From contig RFIU01000277.1 of NCBI GenBank assembly GCA_003695555.1, positions 1 through 5,306 of the forward strand: DNA of 5,306 nt, given 5' to 3'. Numbering within the stretch: the stretch's first letter is position 1; every line of letters begins with the position of its first letter. This document shows, in pieces, positions 1 through 5,306 of the stretch. A program made the position numbers and the translations under genes. A model generated the notes under the pieces. That model was not told where the DNA came from. It searched no databases and worked only from the letters and a program-made list of their open reading frames with translations. The stretch comes from Alphaproteobacteria bacterium. Its GTDB lineage: Bacteria; Pseudomonadota; Alphaproteobacteria; Sphingomonadales; Rhodothalassiaceae.

Positions 1-1072
1 GCACCACCTCGATCCCGGCCTTCGCCGAGACATAGGCGATCCCGGCGCCCATCAGGCCGGCGCCCAGCATGCCGAGCTTCTTCGTCGGCTGCGGCGGCAC
101 GTCCTTCGGTCGCCGGGCGCCCTTCTCGGCTGCCTGCTTGTTGACGAACAGGGTGCGGATCATCCGTGCCGCCTGGCCCTCGACCATCAGCCGGGTGAAA
201 TATTTGCTCTCAAGCGCCAGCGCGCGATCCATCGGCACGATGCCGCCCTCATAGACGCTGGCCAGGATGTAGCGGACCGCCGGATAGAGGCCCCAGGTCT
301 TCGCCTGCGCCATGGCATTCGCGGCCATGAAGGTCTGCACCGCCTTCGGGTTCATCGCCCCCGCGCCGCCGGGGAACTTGAAGCCGCGCTGATCCCAGGG
401 CTGAACGGCCTTCGGATTGGCCTTGACCAGCTCCTTCGCCTTTTCGATCAGTTCGTCGCGGCTTTCGACGATCTCGTTGACGATGCCGAAGCCCTTCGCC
501 TCCATCGCCGACATCTTCTTGCCGGTCGTCAGATACTGGAGCGCCGCCTGAATGCCGATGATCCGTGGCAGACGCTGGGTGCCGCCGGCACCCGGCAGCA
601 GCCCGACCATCACCTCCGGCAGGCCGAAAGTGGTGCGCGGATCACCGGTGGCGACCCGGAAATGACAGGCGAGCGGCAGCTCGAAGCCGCCGCCGAGGGC
701 CTGACCGTGAACCGCCGCAACGAAGGGCTTGGTGCGCTCCTTCTGAAGCTGCTTGACCGGTTTGCCGCCGGTTTCCATCAGCCGGAACAGACGGTTGAGG
801 CGAAAGGCCTGCTGGAAGACCTCGCCGGCCGAAGCCCGCTTCGCCAATGCCGTCATGGATGAGAGCATGCGAAGATCGGCACCCGCCATGAAGTCCTTCT
901 TGGCCGATGTGATGACCGCACCGACGATCTCATCGTCTTCCAGCACGCGCCTGACCGCCGTTTCGAATTCTTCGATGAAGGTCGCATTGATGACGTTCAT
1001 CGACTGGCCCGGCACGTCGATGGCAATGACGGCAACGCCGTCCTCGACACGGAAATCGATGGTCTTGCTCAT
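1..1072 (-). CDS. fadJ: FadJ-like 3-hydroxyacyl-CoA dehydrogenase / enoyl-CoA hydratase (N-terminal half, cut by window edge)
   Basis: Multifunctional beta-oxidation enzyme predicted to hydrate trans-2-enoyl-CoA and oxidise L-3-hydroxyacyl-CoA with NAD+ in the cytoplasm. The reading frame is open from the ATG at 1072 to the left edge, giving 357 residues; the family is usually about 700, so roughly the C-terminal half is outside the window. Residues 1 to about 190 are a crotonase domain. The oxyanion-hole segments are AGADL (63-67) and GQALGGGFE (123-131), and the predicted catalytic pair is Glu131 and Glu153, the latter in GLPEVMVGLLPGAGGTQRLP. A linker follows, and then the start of the NAD-binding Rossmann fold, with GAGLMG at 337-342. 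The GLPEV...GLLPG wording and the two extra residues between the catalytic glutamates resemble FadJ more than FadB. It lies 41 bp after the thiolase stop, in the same direction. Function is confident; the FadJ symbol is less so. Confidence 0.93.
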   Translation of the reverse strand, partial: MSKTIDFRVEDGVAVIAIDVPGQSMNVINATFIEEFETAVRRVLEDDEIVGAVITSAKKDFMAGADLRMLSSMTALAKRASAGEVFQQAFRLNRLFRLMETGGKPVKQLQKERTKPFVAAVHGQALGGGFELPLACHFRVATGDPRTTFGLPEVMVGLLPGAGGTQRLPRIIGIQAALQYLTTGKKMSAMEAKGFGIVNEIVESRDELIEKAKELVKANPKAVQPWDQRGFKFPGGAGAMNPKAVQTFMAANAMAQAKTWGLYPAVRYILASVYEGGIVPMDRALALESKYFTRLMVEGQAARMIRTLFVNKQAAEKGARRPKDVPPQPTKKLGMLGAGLMGAGIAYVSAKAGIEVV

Positions 1073-1082
1073 GATCTGTCGT

Positions 1083-1089
1083 CCTTCCT
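1083..1089 (-). promoter_or_regulatory. Ribosome binding site of the fadJ-like gene
   Basis: On the minus strand AGGAAGG lies 10 nt before the ATG at 1072. It supports that start and independent translation of this gene within the operon. Confidence 0.7.
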
Positions 1090-1113
1090 GAAAATGGTCC
1101 GCGCGCGATGTCT

Positions 1114-2322
1114 TCAGACGCGCTCGATGATGGTGGCGGTGCCCATGCCGGCACCGATGCACAGCGTCACCAGCGCGGTCGATTTGCCGGACCGTTCGAG
1201 CTCGTCGAGTGCGGTGCCGAGAATCATCGCGCCCGTGGCCCCCAGCGGATGGCCCATCGCGATCGCGCCGCCATTGACGTTGATGTCGCCATGGTCGATG
1301 TCGAGCACATCCATGAAGCGCAGCACCACCGCGGCGAAGGCTTCATTGAGCTCCCAAAGGTCGATATCGTCCTTCGTCATGCCGGCCTTCTGAAGCGCCT
1401 TCTTCGCCGAATAGGCGGGGCCGGTCAGCATGATCGTCGGCTCGGACCCGATCGAGGCATAGGTGACGATCCGCGCCCGCGGCTTCAGGCCGAGACGCTC
1501 GCCCATCTCCTTCGAGCCGATCAGAACGGCCGCCGCGCCATCGACGATGCCGGAGGAGTTGCCGGCGTGGTGAACATGCTCGATCCGCTCGACCTCGGGG
1601 TACTTCTGGATCGCGACCTTGTCGAAGCCGAAGTTGCGGCCGATGTCGGCGAACGAGGGCTTCAGGGCGCCGAGCGACTGCATGTCGGTTTCGGGGCGCA
1701 TGTGCTCGTCATGATCGAGAATCACTTCGCCGATGATGTCCTTGACCGGAATGATAGACTTCGCAAAACGCCCTTCGTCCCAGGCGCGCTTGGCACGTTT
1801 TTGCGACTCGACGGCGTAAGAATCGAGATCGTCGCGCGAATAGCCGTACTTGGTCGCGATCAGGTCGGCGGAAATTCCCTGCGGCACGAAGTGCAGCGGC
1901 ATCGCGACATCCGGATCGGTCGCCCAGGCGCCGCCGTCGGATCCCATCGGGACGCGTGACATCACCTCGACGCCGCCGGCGACCATCAGATCGGCCGCCC
2001 CGCCCTTCACATGCGCCGCCGCCATGTTGCAGGCGACCAGTCCGGAAGCGCAGAAGCGATCGACCTGCACGCCCGGCACGTCCTCCGAATAGCCGGCAGC
2101 GAGTGCCGCGACGCGCGGCAGGACGGCCCCCTGTTCACCGACCGGCGAGACGACGCCCATGATCACGTCCTCGACCAGCGAGGTGTCGAGATCATTGCGG
2201 TCGCGCAGCGCCTGGAGCACCTGCACCGCGAGATTGACGGGCGTCACCTCATGCAGGCTGCCGTCGGGACGGCCCTTGCCGCGTGGCGTGCGGACCGCGT
2301 CATAGATATAGGCTTCGGCCAT
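1114..2322 (-). CDS. Acetyl-CoA C-acyltransferase (thiolase)
   Basis: Thiolase of 402 residues, the usual length for the bacterial degradative and biosynthetic classes. It is predicted to cleave 3-ketoacyl-CoA with CoA, giving acetyl-CoA and a shortened acyl-CoA. All active-site elements are present: nucleophile Cys91 in VDRFCASGL, the NEAFA segment at 326-330, His358 in GGAIAMGHPLGATG, and Cys388 in TLCIGAGMG near the C-terminus. The N-terminus (YIYDAVRTPRGKG) is typical of the family and fixes the ATG at 2322, which has AGGAGA 6 nt upstream. It lies between the acyl-CoA dehydrogenase (77 bp upstream) and the fadJ-like gene (41 bp downstream), so it should work as the last step of the same spiral, as the FadA/FadI partner. 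A biosynthetic acetoacetyl-CoA thiolase cannot be excluded by sequence, but the neighbours argue against it. Confidence 0.96.
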   Translation of the reverse strand: MAEAYIYDAVRTPRGKGRPDGSLHEVTPVNLAVQVLQALRDRNDLDTSLVEDVIMGVVSPVGEQGAVLPRVAALAAGYSEDVPGVQVDRFCASGLVACNMAAAHVKGGAADLMVAGGVEVMSRVPMGSDGGAWATDPDVAMPLHFVPQGISADLIATKYGYSRDDLDSYAVESQKRAKRAWDEGRFAKSIIPVKDIIGEVILDHDEHMRPETDMQSLGALKPSFADIGRNFGFDKVAIQKYPEVERIEHVHHAGNSSGIVDGAAAVLIGSKEMGERLGLKPRARIVTYASIGSEPTIMLTGPAYSAKKALQKAGMTKDDIDLWELNEAFAAVVLRFMDVLDIDHGDINVNGGAIAMGHPLGATGAMILGTALDELERSGKSTALVTLCIGAGMGTATIIERV

Positions 2323-2328
2323 CTCGTG

Positions 2329-2334
2329 TCTCCT
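2329..2334 (-). promoter_or_regulatory. Ribosome binding site of the thiolase gene
   Basis: AGGAGA on the minus strand ends 6 nt before the ATG at 2322, a good Shine-Dalgarno match that supports the start. Confidence 0.7.
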
Positions 2335-2351
2335 GATGATCCATCCGCAAG

Positions 2352-2382
2352 GGCGGCTATCCGCCGGACGGGCGGTGCGCCC
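2352..2382. repeat. Two small adjacent GC-rich inverted repeats between the acyl-CoA dehydrogenase and thiolase genes
   Basis: Two perfect short dyads sit side by side in the 77-bp gap: GGCGG-CTAT-CCGCC (2352-2365) and GGGCG-GTG-CGCCC (2370-2382). Each could form a 5-bp hairpin in the operon mRNA. No run of U follows in the direction of transcription, so this is not a typical intrinsic terminator. It could stabilise or attenuate the transcript, or be chance in GC-rich DNA. Confidence 0.4.
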
Positions 2383-2399
2383 TCGTCCTGTTATCGTCC

Positions 2400-4193
2400 T
2401 CAGAAATCGTCATCGGCGAGCGCCATGATCGGCGCGGCGCCCGCCTCGATCTTCGCCAGCCGGGCGCGCGTCTCGGGCATCCAGCGGGCCATGAAGTATT
2501 CGCCGGTCCTGATCTTGTTCTCGTAGAAGCGGCTGTCACCTGCCCCTTCCGCCAGCTTCCGGCGGGCGACGCGGGCCATCTGCGCCCACATGTGGCCGAG
2601 TGCGACGAGCCCCATCAGGTGCATGTAGTCCACCGCCACCGCACCGGCATTGTCGCGGTCCTTCATGCCGTTTTCCATCAGCCACATGGTCGCCTTCTGG
2701 AGCCGCTTGACGGCGCGCTCCAGCGGCTCGAGGAAGCGGTCCATGCCCTCTTCGCCGGCCGCCTCCTTCATGAAGGCTTCGAGCACCCCGAAATAGGTGC
2801 GCAGCGCCCGCCCGCCGTTCAGGGCCAGCTTGCGCCCAACCAGATCGAGCGCCTGAATGCCGTTGGTGCCCTCATAGATCATCGCGATGCGGGCATCGCG
2901 GACGAACTGCTCCATCCCCCATTCGCGGATATAGCCGTGTCCGCCGAAGACCTGCTGCGCCTTGACGCAATTGTCGAAGCCCATGTCGGTGAAGACGCCC
3001 TTGATGACCGGAGTGAGCAGCGAAATGATGTCGTCGGCGGCCAGACGCTCCTCTTGCGATTCCGCCTTGTGGGTGAGATCGACCTGAAGCGCGCCCCACA
3101 GACCGAGCGCCCGGGCCGCCTCGTTGAACGATCGGGCATCGAGCAGCATCCGTCGGACGTCGGGATGAACGATGATCGGATCGGCCGGCCGGTCCGGATA
3201 TTTCGGCCCGGACAGAGCACGCCCCTGAAGCCGGTCCTTGGCATAGGCGACGGCGTTCTGACAGGCGACCTCGGAAAGCGCGAGGCCCTGCAGTCCGACG
3301 CCGAGGCGGGCCGCGTTCATCATGATGAACATGTTTTTGAGGCCCTCGTTCGGCCGACCGACGATCCAGCCCTTGGCGCCGTCATAGTTCAGCACGCAGG
3401 TCGAATTGCCGTGAATGCCCATCTTCTCTTCGATGGCGCCGCAGGTGACCGGATTGCGCTCGCCAAGCGTACCGTCGTCGTTGACCAGGAACTTCGGCAC
3501 TAGAAAGAGCGAGATTCCCTTCGTCCCCTTCGGCGCGTCGGGCAGTTTGGCGAGCACCAGATGGATGATGTTCTCGCTCATGTCATGCTCGCCGGCCGAG
3601 ATGAAGATCTTGGTGCCGGTGATCCGGTAGCTGCCGTCAGCCTCGGGCTCGGCCTTCGTGCGAATGAGGCCGAGGTCGGTGCCGCAGTGCGGCTCGGTCA
3701 GATTCATGGTTCCGGTCCAGCGGCCTTCCACCATCTTCGGCAGATAGCGGTCCTTGAGCTCCTCGTCGGCGCCGGCGTAGATGGCGGCGATCGCCCCATT
3801 GGTCAGGCCCGGATACATGGCGAAGGCCATGTTGGCGGAAATCAGCATCTCCTCGAAGGCGAAGCCGACCACATGCGGCAGGCCCTGTCCGCCGTATTCC
3901 ACCGGATTGGTCAGCGACGGCCAGCCGCCTTCGACGAACTTCTCATAGGCTTCCTTGAAGCCGGGCGGCGTGGTCACCGACCCGTCCGGATGGCGCACGC
4001 AGCCCTTTTCGTCGCCGATGCGGTTGAGAGGAGCGAGCTCATTTTCGCAGAACTTCGCCGCCTCTTCGAGAATCGCCGCGACGAGATCGGGGGTGGCATC
4101 GGCAAAGCCGGGCAGATTCCGGTAGCGTTCGAGCTCGAGCATGTCGTTGAGCACGAACATCATGTCCTTGAGTGGTGCCTGATAGCTCGGCAT
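2400..4193 (-). CDS. Acyl-CoA dehydrogenase, long form with C-terminal extension domain
   Basis: FAD-dependent acyl-CoA dehydrogenase of 597 residues, predicted to form trans-2-enoyl-CoA and pass electrons to ETF. It is about 200 residues longer than the classical 380-400 residue enzymes. In order it has a short N-terminal segment (MPSYQAPLKDMMFVLNDML), the alpha-helical N domain (about 35-155), the beta middle domain with NLTEPHCGTD (164-173), the FAD-binding C-terminal helical domain with QVFGGHGY (414-421), and an extra helical C-terminal domain (about 470-597). The predicted catalytic base is Glu441 in IYEGTNGIQ, followed by the conserved DLVGRK at 450-455. This layout is shared by the DmdC (3-methylmercaptopropionyl-CoA) group and by medium/long-chain FadE-like enzymes, so the substrate cannot be read from sequence. 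The start at 4193 has AGGAG 10 nt upstream. It follows the MerR gene by 93 bp. Confidence 0.96.
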   Translation of the reverse strand: MPSYQAPLKDMMFVLNDMLELERYRNLPGFADATPDLVAAILEEAAKFCENELAPLNRIGDEKGCVRHPDGSVTTPPGFKEAYEKFVEGGWPSLTNPVEYGGQGLPHVVGFAFEEMLISANMAFAMYPGLTNGAIAAIYAGADEELKDRYLPKMVEGRWTGTMNLTEPHCGTDLGLIRTKAEPEADGSYRITGTKIFISAGEHDMSENIIHLVLAKLPDAPKGTKGISLFLVPKFLVNDDGTLGERNPVTCGAIEEKMGIHGNSTCVLNYDGAKGWIVGRPNEGLKNMFIMMNAARLGVGLQGLALSEVACQNAVAYAKDRLQGRALSGPKYPDRPADPIIVHPDVRRMLLDARSFNEAARALGLWGALQVDLTHKAESQEERLAADDIISLLTPVIKGVFTDMGFDNCVKAQQVFGGHGYIREWGMEQFVRDARIAMIYEGTNGIQALDLVGRKLALNGGRALRTYFGVLEAFMKEAAGEEGMDRFLEPLERAVKRLQKATMWLMENGMKDRDNAGAVAVDYMHLMGLVALGHMWAQMARVARRKLAEGAGDSRFYENKIRTGEYFMARWMPETRARLAKIEAGAAPIMALADDDF

Positions 4194-4203
4194 GGTCCTT
4201 CGT

Positions 4204-4208
4204 CTCCT
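4204..4208 (-). promoter_or_regulatory. Ribosome binding site of the acyl-CoA dehydrogenase gene
   Basis: AGGAG on the minus strand lies 10 nt before the ATG at 4193. The rest of the 93-bp gap (4194-4286) shows no copy of the 5006-5027 palindrome, no clear promoter and no terminator, which favours read-through from the regulator gene. Confidence 0.65.
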
Positions 4209-4286
4209 CGCGTGGTTCGATGTTTCGCCTTCGCGTCATGCGGGCGACACCTTCACAGGGCCGCCACCGTTCGCACCCTGACGCCT

Positions 4287-4970
4287 TCAATCCGCTTTCC
4301 TGTCGGCCTCCTTCAACACCGCTTCCAGCCGCTCGCGCGGCACCGGCCGACCGACGACCCCTCGGGTGACGGCGTGAAAGCGGGCGCGCGCTTCCGGCTC
4401 TCGCGACGGGTCGGCAAGCACTTCTTCGACCAGCTGCGTAAAGGCCCGCAGCTCGATCAGCACCTGCTCGATGTCGGCCCGCTGGCGTTCGAGCGCCTCG
4501 ATCCGCTCGCGGCACTTCTCGAGGGTCAGCCGGCGCTGCGTCTCGCGATGATCAGGAAGGTCGTAGAGGTCGATCAGCTCCTTGATCTCGGCGAGCGAAA
4601 ACCCGACCCGCTTGCCGCGCAGGATCCAGGCGAGCCGCGCCCGGTCGCGCGGGCGGTAAAGGCGGGTCTGGCCCTGACGCTCGGGCCTGAGCAGACCTTC
4701 CGCTTCATAGAAGCGAAGAGCGCGCGGTGTGACCGCGAATTCACGGGCGAGTTCGGCGATGGTATAGAAACGCTCGTCTGTTTCGCCCCCTCCCGCCAGC
4801 GGATCCCGCCCGCCGGCATCGCCCCTCGCCACGCGAGGGTCCGTCACGCCCGAGCGATCGGCGACCGACGACGACCCACCTGCCCCGCCCGATGAATGCG
4901 ATGCATCGAAGCGTCGGGCGCGGATCTGGTCTTCGCCACCCTGGTCCGACTTCACATCCTGCTTCATCAT
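4287..4970 (-). CDS. MerR-family transcriptional regulator, LiuR-like
   Basis: Predicted DNA-binding regulator of 227 residues. The MerR winged helix-turn-helix is clear: FYTIAELAREFAVTPRALRF (68-87), then YEAEGLL and the wing (TRLYRPRDRARL). Next come GKRVGFSLAEIKELIDLYD (119-137) and a long charged dimerisation coiled coil (about 142-183). This wording resembles LiuR-type regulators of branched-chain amino acid and acyl-CoA catabolism. No cysteine cluster typical of metal-sensing MerR proteins is visible; the only cysteine is Cys153, in the coiled coil. The ATG at 4970 is preferred because AGGAGG lies 9 nt upstream and the ATG at 5003 falls inside the predicted -10 box. Even so, about 65 residues of Gly/Ser/Asp/Arg-rich, probably disordered sequence precede the HTH; GTG codons at Val42 and Val47 are shorter alternatives without a good RBS. 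It is first in the beta-oxidation operon and probably autoregulated; the effector may be an acyl-CoA (inference). Confidence 0.9.
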   Translation of the reverse strand: MMKQDVKSDQGGEDQIRARRFDASHSSGGAGGSSSVADRSGVTDPRVARGDAGGRDPLAGGGETDERFYTIAELAREFAVTPRALRFYEAEGLLRPERQGQTRLYRPRDRARLAWILRGKRVGFSLAEIKELIDLYDLPDHRETQRRLTLEKCRERIEALERQRADIEQVLIELRAFTQLVEEVLADPSREPEARARFHAVTRGVVGRPVPRERLEAVLKEADRKAD

Positions 4971-4979
4971 CGCCCGCGA

Positions 4980-4985
4980 CCTCCT
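4980..4985 (-). promoter_or_regulatory. Ribosome binding site that decides the MerR start
   Basis: A consensus AGGAGG on the minus strand lies 9 nt before the ATG at 4970. With the promoter at 4999-5027 this gives a short leader of about 20 nt, and makes 4970 a better start than the in-frame ATGs at 5003 and 4988. Confidence 0.7.
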
Positions 4986-4987
4986 CA

Positions 4988-4998
4988 TCCGAGTCGGA
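4988..4998. repeat. 11-bp dyad TCCGAGTCGGA near the MerR operon transcription start
   Basis: Perfect 5-bp arms around one central base (TCCGA-G-TCGGA). It lies just downstream of the predicted -10 box, over the expected start of the minus-strand transcript. The loop is too short for a hairpin, so if it matters it would be as a second protein-binding dyad. Chance is quite possible. Confidence 0.3.
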
Positions 4999-5027
4999 GT
5001 CATACTTGACGTTTACGTAAACGTCAA
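4999..5027 (-). promoter_or_regulatory. Predicted sigma-70 promoter of the MerR / beta-oxidation operon
   Basis: On the minus strand TTGACG (5027-5022, five of six consensus -35 bases) is followed after exactly 17 bp by TATGAC (5004-4999, four of six -10 bases). Transcription would start near 4992, giving a leader of roughly 20 nt before the ATG at 4970. The spacer is the optimal 17 bp rather than the 19-20 bp typical of promoters that MerR proteins activate by untwisting. This, together with the palindrome covering the -35 and spacer, points to repression rather than activation (inference). Confidence 0.65.
5006..5027. promoter_or_regulatory. Perfect 22-bp palindrome, probable operator of the MerR regulator
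   Basis: Each 11-bp half-site reads TTGACGTTTAC and is followed by its exact reverse complement, with no spacer and no mismatch. The core is ACGTTTACGTAAACGT. It is AT-richer than its surroundings and lies between the divergent MerR and AhpD-like genes, spanning the -35 and spacer of the MerR promoter. A dimeric MerR-family protein encoded next door is the obvious candidate to bind it. From memory and unverified, LiuR operators are also ACGT-containing palindromes. A further copy was not seen elsewhere in the window. Confidence 0.8.
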
Positions 5028-5035
5028 TGAAAAAT
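5006..5035 (+). promoter_or_regulatory. Possible divergent promoter toward the AhpD-like gene
   Basis: On the plus strand the same palindrome offers TTGACG (5006-5011), followed after 18 bp by AAAAAT (5030-5035), which matches four of six -10 bases. It would start transcription near 5042 and leave a leader of about 147 nt before the ATG at 5189. The -10 match is weak, and the leader could hold a nearer promoter that I cannot see clearly. Confidence 0.4.
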
Positions 5036-5047
5036 TACCAGCATCCG

Positions 5048-5064
5048 GCCGCCGGGCGGGCGGC
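5048..5064 (+). repeat. GC-only inverted repeat in the leader of the divergent gene
   Basis: GCCGCC (5048-5053) and GGCGGC (5059-5064) can pair into a 6-bp stem with a 5-nt loop. GCATCC (5041-5046) and GGATGC (5112-5117) could form an outer stem enclosing it. No U-tract follows, so it is not a terminator. A structured leader is possible; in GC-rich DNA this could also be chance. Confidence 0.3.
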
Positions 5065-5172
5065 GGTTCGGACGGGTGACCCACACGAAGGTTCCTCTTG
5101 CCCTGCAACCGGGATGCGTTCTAAGCGGACGAGGCGAAAAAGGGGACGCGCTCTTCATCCAAGGGCGCGAAG

Positions 5173-5178
5173 AAGGAG
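5173..5178 (+). promoter_or_regulatory. Ribosome binding site of the AhpD-like gene
   Basis: AAGGAG lies 10 nt before the ATG at 5189. It is the main support, with the protein match, that this edge fragment is a real gene. Confidence 0.65.
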
Positions 5179-5188
5179 ACTGAAAAGC

Positions 5189-5306
5189 ATGGGGTATCTG
5201 TCGTCGCTGCCGCAACGGACCAATCTTGCCGACGTCTTGAAGCGTTTTCCGAAGGGGTGGGAACCGCTGCTCGTGGCCCATGACGTCATGCTGCGCGGGG
5301 AAAGCC
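5189..5306 (+). CDS. AhpD-like / carboxymuconolactone decarboxylase family protein, peroxidase-related (N-terminal fragment)
   Basis: Only the first 39 residues are in the window. They begin MGYLSSLPQRTNLADVLKRF and end HDVMLRGES at the edge. This resembles the N-terminus of uncharacterised peroxidase-related members of the AhpD/CMD superfamily, which run MxYLxSLP...DVxxxFP...LLxxHxxLLRGxSPLT before the catalytic CxxC/H helix. That catalytic region (typically CxxCxxxH) lies beyond the right edge and cannot be checked, so activity is not shown. The full-length family is roughly 180-200 residues. The gene is divergent from the MerR operon and its leader begins at the shared palindrome, so co-regulation by the MerR protein is possible. 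The start is supported by AAGGAG 10 nt upstream. The family call rests on a short match from memory. Confidence 0.65.
   Translation, partial: MGYLSSLPQRTNLADVLKRFPKGWEPLLVAHDVMLRGES

Noticed and set aside
1101..1123. GCGCG/CGCGC inverted repeat around the thiolase stop codon
   Set aside because: The arms are short and made of simple GC alternation that pairs in several registers. No U-tract follows, so neither a terminator nor a coupling element can be supported.
1108..1959. Plus-strand open frame of 283 codons
   Set aside because: It is antisense to the thiolase, whose active-site residues are all intact. Its composition is that of a mirror frame and no family is recognisable.
2592..3503. 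Plus-strand open frame of 303 codons
   Set aside because: It is fully antisense within the acyl-CoA dehydrogenase gene, with no recognisable motif, and is best explained by codon bias on the opposite strand.
4039..4515. Minus-strand frame of 158 codons overlapping the MerR end and dehydrogenase start
   Set aside because: It is out of frame with both well-supported genes and has an Arg/Ala/Gly-rich composition without domain features.
3561..4895. Plus-strand open frame of 444 codons
   Set aside because: It lies antisense across the acyl-CoA dehydrogenase and MerR genes, both of which carry clear family motifs. Its protein shows no recognisable domain and is rich in Arg, His and Gly, as expected from antisense frames in GC-rich DNA.
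5098..5125. TTGCCC followed by TCTAAG as a nearer promoter for the AhpD-like gene
   Set aside because: The -10 match is poor and the spacing is 16 bp. The match is no better than expected by chance.
5024..5281. Minus-strand frame of 85 codons at the right edge
   Set aside because: It is antisense to the AhpD-like gene and its leader and ends inside the palindrome. No family resemblance is seen, whereas the plus-strand frame has a good RBS and a family-like N-terminus.

Overview
The window is high-GC bacterial DNA. Its gene content and protein wording (a FadJ-like multifunctional enzyme, a 597-residue acyl-CoA dehydrogenase, a thiolase and a LiuR-like MerR regulator in one tight cluster) fit an alphaproteobacterium best. 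That placement rests on gene content and remembered family resemblance; no genus can be named. Coding density is high, and there is no sign of mobile elements, CRISPR arrays, tRNA or rRNA.

From right to left on the minus strand the layout is: a MerR-family regulator (4970-4287), an acyl-CoA dehydrogenase (4193-2400), a thiolase (2322-1114), and a trifunctional-type enoyl-CoA hydratase/3-hydroxyacyl-CoA dehydrogenase (1072 to the left edge, C-terminal half missing). The gaps are 93, 77 and 41 bp. Each gene has its own Shine-Dalgarno sequence, and no convincing internal promoter or terminator is visible, so they look like one transcription unit with the regulator first. Together the three enzymes cover all four steps of beta-oxidation: FAD-linked dehydrogenation, hydration, NAD-linked dehydrogenation and thiolysis. 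On the plus strand a divergent gene starts at 5189 and runs off the right edge; its N-terminus resembles the AhpD-like / carboxymuconolactone decarboxylase 'peroxidase-related' family.

The most informative non-coding element is a perfect 22-bp palindrome at 5006-5027 between the divergent genes. Each end of it reads TTGACG, a near-consensus sigma-70 -35 box. With TATGAC 17 bp away on the minus strand, and a weaker AAAAAT 18 bp away on the plus strand, one palindrome appears to supply the operator and the -35 boxes of two overlapping divergent promoters. The simplest model is that the MerR protein represses its own operon, and possibly the divergent gene, from this site. This promoter also places the MerR start at 4970, because an upstream ATG in the same frame at 5003 lies inside the -10 box.

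The metabolic part is ordinary beta-oxidation. The points worth following up are the shared operator, the long N-terminal tail on the regulator, the possible co-regulation of the AhpD-like gene, and the unknown acyl-CoA substrate.
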